From the NCBI GenBank assembly GCA_021770785.1, contig JAETQH010000011.1, positions 1 to 64,000 on the forward strand: a stretch of DNA of 64,000 nucleotides, written 5' to 3'. Shown here piece after piece: positions 50,265 to 59,665 of the stretch. The translations under genes were made by a program, and so were the position numbers. Within the stretch, counting starts at the first letter, position 1, and each line of letters begins with the position of its first letter. This stretch comes from Lachnospiraceae bacterium (GTDB lineage Bacteria; Bacillota; Clostridia; Lachnospirales; Lachnospiraceae). Under the pieces are notes generated by a model, which was not told where the DNA came from, ran no database searches, and worked only from the letters and a program-made list of their open reading frames with translations.

Positions 50265-52358
50265 ATGTATAAAAGTTTTTCAATGGAACTGGCAGGCAGA
50301 ACGCTGACCGTTGATATTGGCAGAGTATGTGCACAGGCAAACGGAGCAGCTTTATTAAAATACGGGGAAACCACGGTGTTATCTACCGTAACCGCATCGG
50401 ACAAGCCCAGAGACGGTATTGATTTCTTCCCTTTAAGCGTAGAGTATGAAGAGAAGATGTACTCTGTGGGAAAAATTCCCGGCGGATTTAACAAGAGAGA
50501 GGGAAAGGCATCCGAGAATGCAATCCTTACCTCCCGCGTCATTGACCGTCCGATGCGTCCGTTGTTCCCCAAGGATTACCGCAACGATGTCACCATTAAT
50601 AACATGGTGATGTCCGTGGACCCGGAATGCCGTCCGGAAATCGTTGCCATGATTGGTTCCGCACTGGTTACCACAATTTCAGATATTCCTTTCGCAGGTC
50701 CATGCACCACCACACAGATGGGTATGGTAAACGGTGAATTTATCGTAAATCCTTCCCAGAAGGACTGGGACAAGGGGGATTTACAGCTGACGGTGGCATC
50801 CACCGCAGAGAAGGTTATCATGATTGAAGCCGGAGCCAATGAGATTCCGGAGGAGAAGATGATTGAGGCAATTTACAAGTGCCACGATATTAACCAGACC
50901 ATTATCGAGTTTGTCAACAAAATCGTTGCAGAGGTTGGCAAACCAAAACATGAATATACCAGCTGCGCTATTCCGGACGAGATGTTTGCAGCCATCAAAG
51001 AGATTGTAACACCGGAGCAGATGGAGGAAGCGGTATTTACCGACGAGAAACAAAAGAGGGAAGAGAATATCCGCCAGATTACGGAGAAGTTAGAGGAAGC
51101 TTTCGCCGAGAAGGAAGAGTGGTTAGCAGTCCTCTCTGAGGCGGTTTACCAGTATCAGAAAAAGACTGTCCGCAAGATGATTTTAAAAGACCATAAACGT
51201 CCCGACGGACGTGCCATCAACCAGATTCGTCCGTTGGCAGCTGAGGTGGATCTGTTACCGAGAGTGCACGGCTCTGCCATGTTTACCCGTGGACAGACGC
51301 AGATTTGCGACATAGTTACCTTAGCGCCGCTGTCTGAGGTACAGAAGATTGACGGATTAGATGAGAATGTCACCACCAAGAGATATTTACACCAGTACAA
51401 TTTCCCGGCATATTCCGTAGGTGAGACAAAGGTTTCCCGTGGACCGGGACGCCGTGAGATTGGTCATGGAGCTTTGGCAGAGAAAGCCCTGACGGCAGTC
51501 CTTCCTTCCGAGGAAGAGTTCCCTTACGCAATCCGTGCAGTATCCGAGACCTTCGAGTCAAACGGTTCCACTTCCATGGCATCCACCTGTGCCTCCTGTA
51601 TGGCGCTTATGGCAGCCGGAGTGCCGATTAAATCCATGGTAGCGGGAATTTCCTGCGGTCTTGTGACGGGAGAGACAGATGATGATTATCTTGTACTTAC
51701 TGATATTCAGGGCCTAGAGGATTTCTTTGGAGATATGGACTTTAAAGTAACAGGTACCCACAAAGGTATTACTGCCATCCAGATGGACATCAAGATTCAT
51801 GGTCTTACCAGACCAATCGTGGAAGAGGCGATTGCAAGAACCAGAGAGGCAAGGATTTATATTATGGATGAGGTTATGTCCAAAGCCATTGCGGAGCCGA
51901 GAAAAGAAGTGGGAGCCTATGCGCCTAAGATTGTGCAGATACAGATTGACCCAGTGAAGATCGGGGATGTGGTAGGTCAGAGAGGCAAGACCATCAATGA
52001 AATCATTGATCGCACCGGAGTGAAGATTGATATCACGGACGACGGAGCCGTATCTGTCTGCGGAACAGATGCAGCCATGATGGATAAGGCAGTGGATATG
52101 ATTAAGATTATTACCACGGATTTTGAGGAAGGTCAGTGCTTTACCGGTACTGTTGTAAGTATTAAAGAGTTTGGTGCATTCCTTGAGTTTGCTCCGGGAA
52201 AAGAGGGAATGGTTCACATTTCCAAGATTTCCAAAGAGCGTATCAACCGTGTGGAGGATGTGCTTACCTTAGGAGATAAAGTGAAAGTTGTATGTCTTGG
52301 AAAAGATAAAATGGGCAGAATTAGCTTTTCTATGAAAGACGTTCCAACAGAAGGTTGA
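50265..52358 (+). CDS. pnp: Polyribonucleotide nucleotidyltransferase
   Basis: 697 residues. Phosphorolytic 3'-5' exoribonuclease that degrades mRNA. Two RNase PH-like cores (GRVCAQANGAALLKYGETTV, then RPDGRAINQIRPLAAEVDLL with HGSAMFTRGQTQ), separated by a helical domain; then KH (KIGDVVGQRGKTINEIIDRT) and S1 (FTGTVVSIKEFGAFLEFAPG). ATG 50265 has AAGGAGAG 8 nt upstream; the frame before it is unconserved. A long leader hairpin precedes. Confidence 0.97.
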   Translation: MYKSFSMELAGRTLTVDIGRVCAQANGAALLKYGETTVLSTVTASDKPRDGIDFFPLSVEYEEKMYSVGKIPGGFNKREGKASENAILTSRVIDRPMRPLFPKDYRNDVTINNMVMSVDPECRPEIVAMIGSALVTTISDIPFAGPCTTTQMGMVNGEFIVNPSQKDWDKGDLQLTVASTAEKVIMIEAGANEIPEEKMIEAIYKCHDINQTIIEFVNKIVAEVGKPKHEYTSCAIPDEMFAAIKEIVTPEQMEEAVFTDEKQKREENIRQITEKLEEAFAEKEEWLAVLSEAVYQYQKKTVRKMILKDHKRPDGRAINQIRPLAAEVDLLPRVHGSAMFTRGQTQICDIVTLAPLSEVQKIDGLDENVTTKRYLHQYNFPAYSVGETKVSRGPGRREIGHGALAEKALTAVLPSEEEFPYAIRAVSETFESNGSTSMASTCASCMALMAAGVPIKSMVAGISCGLVTGETDDDYLVLTDIQGLEDFFGDMDFKVTGTHKGITAIQMDIKIHGLTRPIVEEAIARTREARIYIMDEVMSKAIAEPRKEVGAYAPKIVQIQIDPVKIGDVVGQRGKTINEIIDRTGVKIDITDDGAVSVCGTDAAMMDKAVDMIKIITTDFEEGQCFTGTVVSIKEFGAFLEFAPGKEGMVHISKISKERINRVEDVLTLGDKVKVVCLGKDKMGRISFSMKDVPTEG

Positions 52359-52452
52359 AATTAAAAATTTCAAACTGAAAAAATAGAAGAGCTGTTCTCT
52401 CTTTTCTAGAGGGGATAGCTTTTCTTGCTAAAAAAAGGAGGTAGGGGACAAT

Positions 52453-54024
52453 ATGCTAGGAAAAATCAAAATGGACATTGGAAAGGATGCTATGACAGCC
52501 TATATGTACATCATTCCGGGGGGTGAGGTGGAAATTACAGAAAGCTATCTTCGGGAAGAATTAGAAAAAAGGGGAATAAAGTCAGGAATCAACGAGGAAG
52601 TACTGCATGAAATCGTAAATGTGGGCAGCCCGGAAAAGGATTATTTGGTTGCTTCGGGAACTCCTCCGGTAAAGGGAAGAGACGGGCGTTATGAGCTGTT
52701 TTTTGAGCGGAGAGTAGACGAAGGGGCACCCACCATCCGGGCGGACGGTTCCGTGGACTATTCCCCGGTGATTCACATGGTAAAAAAGGGGGACAAGGTG
52801 GCGGAGTATCATCCGCCAATGCAGGGCACCATGGGCTATACGATTTTTGATGCAGTAGTGGCGCCCGCACCGTCAAAAGAGGGAATACCGTTAAAATGTA
52901 TCAATGTGGAACGGCGGGGAAATGAATATATCGCCCAGAAGGACGGAAGAATTTCCCTGAAAGGCAATAAATTAGAGGTAAAGGAATATTTGCTGATAGA
53001 CGGAAATGCCGGCTATTCTCTGGGAAATATTAATTTTAACGGAGATATTCATATTCAGGGAGATATCCTTACAGATGTGAAGGTTACCGCCGGAGGCAGC
53101 ATTGAGGTGGACGGTGTTGTGGAAGGGGCGAAAGTGGTGGCAGGAAAGAATATTCTAGTGCGCCACGGCATCCACGGAAAAGGAAAAGCCATCATACATG
53201 CAGGGAAAAACCTGACTTCAAATTTTGTGGAAGAGGCAAAGGAAGTGCGGGTAGGAAAGGATATCCTGGTAGATTACATGATTAATACGGATGCCTCTGC
53301 CGGAGGAAAGATTCAGGCGACAGGTAAGACCGGTGCCCTGATCGGAGGCAAAATTCAGGCGGAAGAAATGATAGATGTAATCCGTATCGGAAACGACAAG
53401 GGGGTAAAAACCCAGATTATTATCCGCAGCGATGATCCGGAAAAGAAACAGCAGGGCGGGGTGATTGTCAGAGGAAGGGCTTATCCCGGAACCAGCGGTG
53501 AAATCTACGGCAGCAAGATGGAGAATATGGCAATGACCTCCGGGGAAATCCATTTCACGGAATATGGGGCGGAAAAATGTGAACTCGGTACCTTCCGGCG
53601 CAAACGGACAGCAGAACTGAAAAATTCCCGGCAGAAGAATGGGAAGAAGCTGATTCTGTTAGTGGATGACGATCCGGTGGTATTAAAGACGGAGTATTCG
53701 TATCTGTGCAGCGATTATCAGGTGGTGGCGGTAAGCTCTGCCCAGGATGCACTGATATTTTTAAAGAAAAGGCTGCCGGATTTGATTTTGTTAGATTACA
53801 TGATGCCGAAGATGAACGGACGCCAGCTTTTAGAGGTCATCCGCAAATCCCAGAATTCCCAGTGCGCTGCAACTCCGGTATTTTTTGTTACCAGCGTTAC
53901 CAGCAAAAAAACCAGGGATGAGTGCCTGCAGCTCTATCCCCAGGGCTACCTGATAAAACCTGTGGGAAAGGAAGAATTACTGGGGATTGTGGAGGGGTTC
54001 TTCGCTAAGGATCAGGAATCGTGA
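52453..54024 (+). CDS. FapA (DUF342) family protein fused to a C-terminal receiver domain
   Basis: 523 residues, no membrane segment. Residues about 1-380 match the DUF342/FapA family: an N-terminal region (YMYIIPGGEVEITESYLREE), then a repetitive beta-helix (GDIHIQGDILTDVKVTAGGS, IEVDGVVEGAKVVAGKNILV). The end is a two-component receiver: KKLILLVDDDPVVLKTEYSY, phospho-Asp near 448 in LILLDYMMPKMNGRQLLEVI, and YLIKPVGKEEL with the conserved Lys. FapA proteins are linked to flagellar assembly and polar complexes; a covalent receiver is not the common form. Thirteen nucleotides separate it from a hybrid kinase, which suggests the pair signals together. Confidence 0.85.
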   Translation: MLGKIKMDIGKDAMTAYMYIIPGGEVEITESYLREELEKRGIKSGINEEVLHEIVNVGSPEKDYLVASGTPPVKGRDGRYELFFERRVDEGAPTIRADGSVDYSPVIHMVKKGDKVAEYHPPMQGTMGYTIFDAVVAPAPSKEGIPLKCINVERRGNEYIAQKDGRISLKGNKLEVKEYLLIDGNAGYSLGNINFNGDIHIQGDILTDVKVTAGGSIEVDGVVEGAKVVAGKNILVRHGIHGKGKAIIHAGKNLTSNFVEEAKEVRVGKDILVDYMINTDASAGGKIQATGKTGALIGGKIQAEEMIDVIRIGNDKGVKTQIIIRSDDPEKKQQGGVIVRGRAYPGTSGEIYGSKMENMAMTSGEIHFTEYGAEKCELGTFRRKRTAELKNSRQKNGKKLILLVDDDPVVLKTEYSYLCSDYQVVAVSSAQDALIFLKKRLPDLILLDYMMPKMNGRQLLEVIRKSQNSQCAATPVFFVTSVTSKKTRDECLQLYPQGYLIKPVGKEELLGIVEGFFAKDQES

Positions 54025-54036
54025 CGGAGTGAAGCT

Positions 54037-57000
54037 ATGAAAGAGTATCTAAAGAGAAAATGGTGCAGTATTCTGTATTTTTTGTTTCTTGGGATTACGG
54101 TTATCTTTTTAAGCCAGGCGGCAGGCAGCGGAGAAAATTACAGGTATGTCCAATATGACGAGATACCTTTTGATGAGTCATGGGACTATGTTTTTTCTGA
54201 CGGTACGGCAGGAAAAACAGAGCTTCCGGCACAGCTTGAGGCAGGGGAGTCGAAGAGTCTGGTTCTGACCAACTATCTGCCGGAAATCCCCGAAGGGACT
54301 GTGTTTATCTATCGTTCGAGACACACCAGTGTAAAAATATATGTGGGCGGTGAATTGCGATATGACCAGGGAGTAAAAAGCGGGGACGGAAACATTGTGG
54401 AGGATACCATATTCCCCCTGCCGGGAAATGTATGGAATGAAGTGGCGCTGTTAGGAGAGGACTCCGGAAAGGAAATCCGGATTGAGAGCACGGGAATTGT
54501 CCAGAATTATTTAGTGGGGCCCGGCAGCATTTATTTAGGGGACCGGGCCAGCTTTTTCCTGAAATTAATCTGGGAGAGGAAGGGCACGATTTTAGGGGCG
54601 TTTTTGCTTTTGCTGGTGGCTTATATTCTTTTGGTGCTCTGGTTGATTTTGGCAGTGACGACCCGCTCACACTATCAGAACTGCCTGTGCTTAGCGCTGT
54701 TTTCTGCTTCCGTGGCATTGTGGGAATTTACGGAAACCAGATGCCTGCAGTTTTTCTTCCCTAATATGAGGATGATGGGATTGCTGGCATATGAGATATT
54801 GGCGCTGGCTCCGGTGCCCATTGCGCTGTTTTACGGCTACGAAAAAAGAAAGAGGACAGTGTTCCTTTCTAAGGTTGCTGCCGGGCTTGCCTTAGCGGTG
54901 TGGGTGGTCAATAACATGCTGCACTTTCTGCACATTGTGGACATATCGGAAACGCTGATTGTGACACAGATACTCAATATTATAGAAATTCTGTTTATAG
55001 GATATATTCAGGTCAGTGACATTATCAGTGACGCAAGGGCGGAGAAGGACAGTATCGAGAGGAGATTCTGGTGGATTCCGCTGCTGGGTCTTGGAATTTT
55101 TGTGCCGTTGATCCTGATAGAGATGTTCCGTTATGTGTTCCGGATAGGGCAATTCCAGGATGACGCCATTCTCACTAACCTTGGAATCATTGTTTATATT
55201 ATTTCGCTGGCATTCAGCTCCGTTATGAAGCTGGTATCTGATAACATGCGTATCAGTGCGGCAAACGAGTCAAAGACCCTGTTTCTTGCCAATATGAGCC
55301 ATGAAATCCGAACTCCTTTAAATGCAGTGCTGGGCTTTAATGAAATGATACTGCGGGAGGCAGCGGATGAAAAGGTATTGGAGTATGCGGAGAATATCCG
55401 GACTGCCGGGGTATCCCTGCGGGATATTATCAACTCCATTTTGGATTTGACCAAAATCGAGTCCGGCAAAATGGAGTTGATAGAGGGCGAGTACAGTATG
55501 GTACAGCTTTTGGATAATGTCAGTAGCATGGTCAGCGCCTTAGCGGAGGAAAAAGGATTGTCCTTTGAACTCCAGGTGGACGAACTGCTGCCGGAGTGTT
55601 TATGGGGAGATGAACACCATATCCGCCAGGCACTGGTAAATCTTATGACAAATGCGGTCAAATACACCCGGGAGGGCGGTGTGACTTTTAAGGTACAACT
55701 GGTGAAAAATGCGGACGAAGAGGGAAATTGCAGGATTTTGTTCTCCGTGAAAGATACCGGAATCGGTATCCGGGAAGAGGACCGGGAGCGTCTCTTTGAA
55801 AAATTTGAGCGTCTGGACCATGCAAAAAACCGCAATGTAGAGGGAACCGGACTAGGCATGAGCATTGTGGTGGGGCTGCTAGAGGCGATGCACAGTAAGA
55901 TTGAGATGAAAAGCGTCTACGGTGAAGGGTCTGAATTTTATTTTGTGTTAAAGCAGAAAATTGTAAGCGCAGCGACCATAGGAAAATATGAGCTGGGCGC
56001 TGCCAGAACACTGCCTGAAATCGACAGGGAAACTTACATTGCCCCTGCGGCAAGGATTTTGATTGTGGATGACGTAGCGCTTAATTTACAGGTGGCGTGC
56101 GGTCTGTTAAAAGGCTTGCAGATGCGGATTGACACAGCGGAATCCGGTGCGGAGGCAATCGAGCTGGTACAGGATAACCGTTATGATGTGATATTGATGG
56201 ACCACATGATGCCGGGAATGGACGGAATCGAAGCCTCCAAAAGAATTCGTCAGTTAGCGGAGCTGACCGGAGACTCCTACTATACCGAGGTTCCGATACT
56301 GGCGTTGACAGCAAATGCGCTTTCCGGCATGAAGGAGAAGTTCTTAGAGGAAGGACTACAGGATTTTATCGGAAAACCGGTGGAGGGCAGGGAGTTAGAG
56401 CGCGTACTTCACAAGTGGCTGCCGAAAGAGAAGATTGTGGCAGAGGAACAGGAAAAAGAACAAAATACAGAACAGGAATGGGACATCCATATTTCCGGTC
56501 TTGACGTGGCAGCTGCAAAGATTTATGCGCCGGAGAAGGAAATGTATGTAAATATGCTCCGGTCTTACCTGAAGGCAATTCCCGGCACAAAAGCGAACAT
56601 CGGGCAGTTCACGGCAGAAGAGGACCGGGAGAATTATACCATCACAGTCCACGGGCTTAAGAGTGCTTCAAAGCTCATCGGGGCCACAGAGATTTCCGAA
56701 CTGGCAAGGCAGCTGGAAGAGACGGCGAATGCCGGAAATTACCGGGAGGCGTGGGAGCAGACTCCTAAGCTGTTAGCCTTGTATGAAGACTGTGAGGCGG
56801 CGCTTTTAGCATATTTTTCAGGAGAAAAGCAGAAGAAAACCATGGTATTATTGTCGGAACAGGAAATGCGGATGCTGCTTGCGGGGTTAAAGGAGGCTGC
56901 GGAGGAATTTGATATGGAGGCTTTCTTTGATTGGGAAAAACGGATGGAAGACGTAGAGGTGGAGGCTCCTTACGAGGAAACGTGGCAGGGCATCAAGCTG

Positions 57001-57054
57001 GCTGTGCAGAATTTAGCCTTTTCCGAAGTGATAGAAAAAATAGAAGAGCTTTAA
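54037..57054 (+). CDS. Hybrid sensor histidine kinase with receiver and HPt domains
   Basis: 1005 residues. Membrane segment near 9-27, an extracytoplasmic beta-rich domain to about 175 (7TMR-DISM type), about seven membrane segments to 400, DHp with MSHEIRTPLNAVLGFNEM (His422), ATPase domain (QALVNLMTNAVKYTREGG, DTGIGI, GTGLGMSIVVGL), receiver with ILIVDDVALN and VILMDHMMPGMDG (Asp near 722), and an HPt domain with TVHGLKSASKLIG (His near 872). A further 110 helical residues follow. The complete His-Asp-His relay needs a final receiver; the adjacent FapA-receiver protein is an obvious candidate. GTGAAGC lies before the ATG, with weak complementarity. Confidence 0.92.
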   Translation: MKEYLKRKWCSILYFLFLGITVIFLSQAAGSGENYRYVQYDEIPFDESWDYVFSDGTAGKTELPAQLEAGESKSLVLTNYLPEIPEGTVFIYRSRHTSVKIYVGGELRYDQGVKSGDGNIVEDTIFPLPGNVWNEVALLGEDSGKEIRIESTGIVQNYLVGPGSIYLGDRASFFLKLIWERKGTILGAFLLLLVAYILLVLWLILAVTTRSHYQNCLCLALFSASVALWEFTETRCLQFFFPNMRMMGLLAYEILALAPVPIALFYGYEKRKRTVFLSKVAAGLALAVWVVNNMLHFLHIVDISETLIVTQILNIIEILFIGYIQVSDIISDARAEKDSIERRFWWIPLLGLGIFVPLILIEMFRYVFRIGQFQDDAILTNLGIIVYIISLAFSSVMKLVSDNMRISAANESKTLFLANMSHEIRTPLNAVLGFNEMILREAADEKVLEYAENIRTAGVSLRDIINSILDLTKIESGKMELIEGEYSMVQLLDNVSSMVSALAEEKGLSFELQVDELLPECLWGDEHHIRQALVNLMTNAVKYTREGGVTFKVQLVKNADEEGNCRILFSVKDTGIGIREEDRERLFEKFERLDHAKNRNVEGTGLGMSIVVGLLEAMHSKIEMKSVYGEGSEFYFVLKQKIVSAATIGKYELGAARTLPEIDRETYIAPAARILIVDDVALNLQVACGLLKGLQMRIDTAESGAEAIELVQDNRYDVILMDHMMPGMDGIEASKRIRQLAELTGDSYYTEVPILALTANALSGMKEKFLEEGLQDFIGKPVEGRELERVLHKWLPKEKIVAEEQEKEQNTEQEWDIHISGLDVAAAKIYAPEKEMYVNMLRSYLKAIPGTKANIGQFTAEEDRENYTITVHGLKSASKLIGATEISELARQLEETANAGNYREAWEQTPKLLALYEDCEAALLAYFSGEKQKKTMVLLSEQEMRMLLAGLKEAAEEFDMEAFFDWEKRMEDVEVEAPYEETWQGIKLAVQNLAFSEVIEKIEEL

Positions 57055-57108
57055 AAAAAGATGCCTTTTCTTTCGGTGTTGCATACACTGAAAGAAAAGG
57101 TATTTTTT
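57050..57108 (+). terminator. Terminator that also sequesters the ribosome binding site of the next gene
   Basis: CCTTTTCTTTCGGTGT (57064-57079) and ACACTGAAAGAAAAGG (57085-57100) form a 16-bp stem with one G-T pair and a 5-nt loop, followed by TATTTTTT and immediately the ATG at 57109. The 3' arm contains AAAAGG, the only ribosome binding site for the peptidase. Confidence 0.75.
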
Positions 57109-58014
57109 ATGGATAGGGTAAAGAAATATATCCATACGGATTACGCATATAAAATGGGACTCAGCGGGAAAAATGTAACCGTGGCAGTGATGGACACCGG
57201 GATTGTAGCGCACCCTGATTTTGACAGCCGTATTCTCTGCTTTAAGGATTTCTGCAACGGGAGAAGCGGCATTTATGATGATAACGGCCATGGCACCCAT
57301 GTGGCAGGTATCATTGCAGGAACCGGTAAAATGTCAGAGGACAGCCGGAAAATCCGCCGTTACAGCGGTATTGCCCCGCGGGCGGATATTATTATGCTCA
57401 AAGTGTTAGATGAAAAGGGAAACGGCAGCACCGGAAAGGTGCTAGAGGCAGTGGATTGGGTCAGGAGAGAAAAAAAACACTACAACATCAGGCTTTTAAA
57501 TATCTCCGTGGGAATGCTGCCCAATGCGGGAAGGGCAGAGCAGCAGGAGCTGTTAGAGGCAGTGGATAGGCTCTGGGACGAGGGCGTGATGGTAGTGGCG
57601 GCAGCCGGCAACAACGGACCGAAGGAAAATTCCGTTACCATTCCCGGCATTTCAAGGAAAATCCTGACGGTGGGGAGCTGTGATGATGAAACCTACGACG
57701 GGAAAAACAGGAGCCTTCCCGCCGGATACAGCGGAAAAGGCCCGACGGAATGCTGCATTGTCAAACCGGAAATTGTGGCGCCGGGAACAGGAATCCACAG
57801 CTGCAGCCGGGATGGAAGGGGCTATCAGGTGAAAAGCGGCACTTCCATGGCGGCTCCGGTGGTGACGGGGGCGTTGGCACTGGCATTTGAGCGGTTTCCC
57901 GATTTTTTGCCGGGGGAGATGAAGCTGAGGCTTTACGAGCGGGCATATCCTAGAGGAAAGCAGGTGGGAAGAAACTGTTGGGGTGTGATTCATGCGGACC
58001 ATCTTGTGAGGTGA
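57109..58014 (+). CDS. Subtilisin-like serine peptidase (S8), intracellular type
   Basis: 301 residues. Catalytic triad: Asp in VAVMDTGIVAHPDFD, His in DDNGHGTHVAGIIAG, Ser in SGTSMAAPVVTGALAL; oxyanion Asn in VVAAAGNNGPKENS. There is no signal peptide and no propeptide, so it resembles intracellular serine proteases of Bacilli. ATG 57109 is used; an upstream ATG at 57061 would place the terminator hairpin inside the coding sequence. The ribosome binding site lies in the 3' arm of that hairpin. The stop is at the cls promoter. Confidence 0.9.
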   Translation: MDRVKKYIHTDYAYKMGLSGKNVTVAVMDTGIVAHPDFDSRILCFKDFCNGRSGIYDDNGHGTHVAGIIAGTGKMSEDSRKIRRYSGIAPRADIIMLKVLDEKGNGSTGKVLEAVDWVRREKKHYNIRLLNISVGMLPNAGRAEQQELLEAVDRLWDEGVMVVAAAGNNGPKENSVTIPGISRKILTVGSCDDETYDGKNRSLPAGYSGKGPTECCIVKPEIVAPGTGIHSCSRDGRGYQVKSGTSMAAPVVTGALALAFERFPDFLPGEMKLRLYERAYPRGKQVGRNCWGVIHADHLVR

Positions 58015-58043
58015 TTGACATTTCTTATGAAAGTCTTTAGAAT
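58015..58043 (+). promoter_or_regulatory. Promoter of the cardiolipin synthase gene
   Basis: Perfect TTGACA (58015-58020), directly after the peptidase stop, 17-nt spacer, TAGAAT (58038-58043). Confidence 0.75.
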
Positions 58044-58072
58044 AGATAAGATAAAGCTTCGGAGGAATACAC

Positions 58073-59608
58073 ATGAAAAAGATATTACATTTAATCTTTG
58101 GCAGATTATTTATTGTTGGGATTTCCATTGTTCTGCAGGTGCTTTGGCTTGTTTTTGTCATGTGGCAGATGAGCTATCAGTTCACCTACGCAAATCTGCT
58201 GCTGCGGGGCATTGCCATTCTTGTGGTACTGGTAATTGTAAATAAATGGACGAACCCGGCAAATAAATTATCATGGACCTTTTTGATACTGCTGTCCCCC
58301 TTGTTCGGGCTGATTGTTTATTTCCTGTTTGGCAGGTCAGGGATTACGAGGGGGGTCCGCAAAAGGATGGATGCGGTGAATGAAGAAGTGACAGCCTGCA
58401 CGGACCGGGACGAAGAGGTGCCAAAGCTGCTGAAGCAGCAGGATATCTCAGCTTACCGCCAGTCGGTGTATATAGATAAATGTGCAGGTTTTCCGCTGTA
58501 TCAGCGCACTGCTACGAAATATTATAAATGTGGGGAGGATATGTTCCCGGATATGCTAGAGGCGCTGCGGTCTGCGGAGCACTTTATTTTCATGGAGTAT
58601 TTTATCGTGGAAGAGGGGGAAATGTTCAACCGGATTGCAGACCTTTTAGAGGAAAAAGCAAAAGCCGGAGTGGATGTGCGGTTTATCTATGATGATGTGG
58701 GAAGTGTCAGCACCCTGCCTCCAAATTATTATAAGAAGCTGGAAGCAAGAGGAATCAAATGTGTTGCTTTTAACCCGTTTCTGCCGCTGATTTCCGTGGT
58801 GATGAACAACAGGGACCACCGGAAAATTTTTGTGGTGGACGGAAAGGTTGGTTTTACGGGAGGCATTAATTTAGCGGATGAATATGTCAATCGGGTGGAG
58901 CGGTTTGGCTACTGGAAGGATTGCGGAATCCGTATTGAGGGGGAGGGAGTCTGGAGTTTCACGCTGATGTTTCTTGAAATGTGGAATTATATCAAACAAT
59001 CCACGGAAGATTACAACTGCTTTAAACCAGGAGTTTACCAGACACAGGAATTTTCACAGGACGGCTATGTGCAGCCTTACGGCGATACCCCCTTAGACCA
59101 TGAAAATGTGGGGGAAAATATTTATCTGAATATCATCAGCCGGGCGAAGGACTATGTTTATATTTTTACCCCCTATCTGATTATTGACCATGAAATGTTA
59201 ATCTGTCTTTCCAATGCGGCGAAAAACGGGGTGGATGTGCGGATTGTGACACCGGGCATTCCCGATAAAAAGACGGTATACCTGCTGTCACAGTCTTATT
59301 ACGAACCGCTGATTCGCGCCGGGGTAAAGATTTATCAGTATACACCGGGTTTTATTCATTCAAAATGCTTTGTCTGTGATGATGAGATTGCCACGGTGGG
59401 CACTGTCAATCTGGATTTTCGCAGCCTGTTCCTTCATTTTGAGTGCGGTGTCTGGATGTACCGCTCGAAGGCTGTGATGGAGGTAAAAGAGGACTGTTTA
59501 GAGACCTTTGCCTGTTCCGAGGAAATTTCCCTGGAATTTTGCAGGAGCCGCAACGTGACAGTCCGTGCCATCCAGGGAATTATGCGTCTTTTTGCACCAC
59601 TGTTGTAG
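58073..59608 (+). CDS. cls: Cardiolipin synthase
   Basis: 511 residues. Joins two phosphatidylglycerols into cardiolipin at the membrane. Two amino-terminal membrane segments (about 8-28 and 40-58) and two phospholipase-D HKD motifs: RDHRKIFVVDGKVGFTGGIN near 248 and FIHSKCFVCDDEIATVGTVN near 428. NLLLRGIAILVVLVIVNK and FGLIVYFLFGRSG are typical of the first part. CGGAGGAAT precedes the ATG. Its own promoter follows the peptidase. cdsA earlier in the window supplies the CDP-diacylglycerol branch. Confidence 0.95.
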   Translation: MKKILHLIFGRLFIVGISIVLQVLWLVFVMWQMSYQFTYANLLLRGIAILVVLVIVNKWTNPANKLSWTFLILLSPLFGLIVYFLFGRSGITRGVRKRMDAVNEEVTACTDRDEEVPKLLKQQDISAYRQSVYIDKCAGFPLYQRTATKYYKCGEDMFPDMLEALRSAEHFIFMEYFIVEEGEMFNRIADLLEEKAKAGVDVRFIYDDVGSVSTLPPNYYKKLEARGIKCVAFNPFLPLISVVMNNRDHRKIFVVDGKVGFTGGINLADEYVNRVERFGYWKDCGIRIEGEGVWSFTLMFLEMWNYIKQSTEDYNCFKPGVYQTQEFSQDGYVQPYGDTPLDHENVGENIYLNIISRAKDYVYIFTPYLIIDHEMLICLSNAAKNGVDVRIVTPGIPDKKTVYLLSQSYYEPLIRAGVKIYQYTPGFIHSKCFVCDDEIATVGTVNLDFRSLFLHFECGVWMYRSKAVMEVKEDCLETFACSEEISLEFCRSRNVTVRAIQGIMRLFAPLL

Positions 59609-59665
59609 GCTTTTTCTGAAAATGCCTTTGTATGGAAGGAACATTTCCGGGGAAGGCGGTTTGGC

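Noticed and set aside
55194-55865. Antisense frame of about 223 codons in the hybrid kinase
   Set aside because: Serine-rich, without domain or start signals, opposite a clearly coding region.
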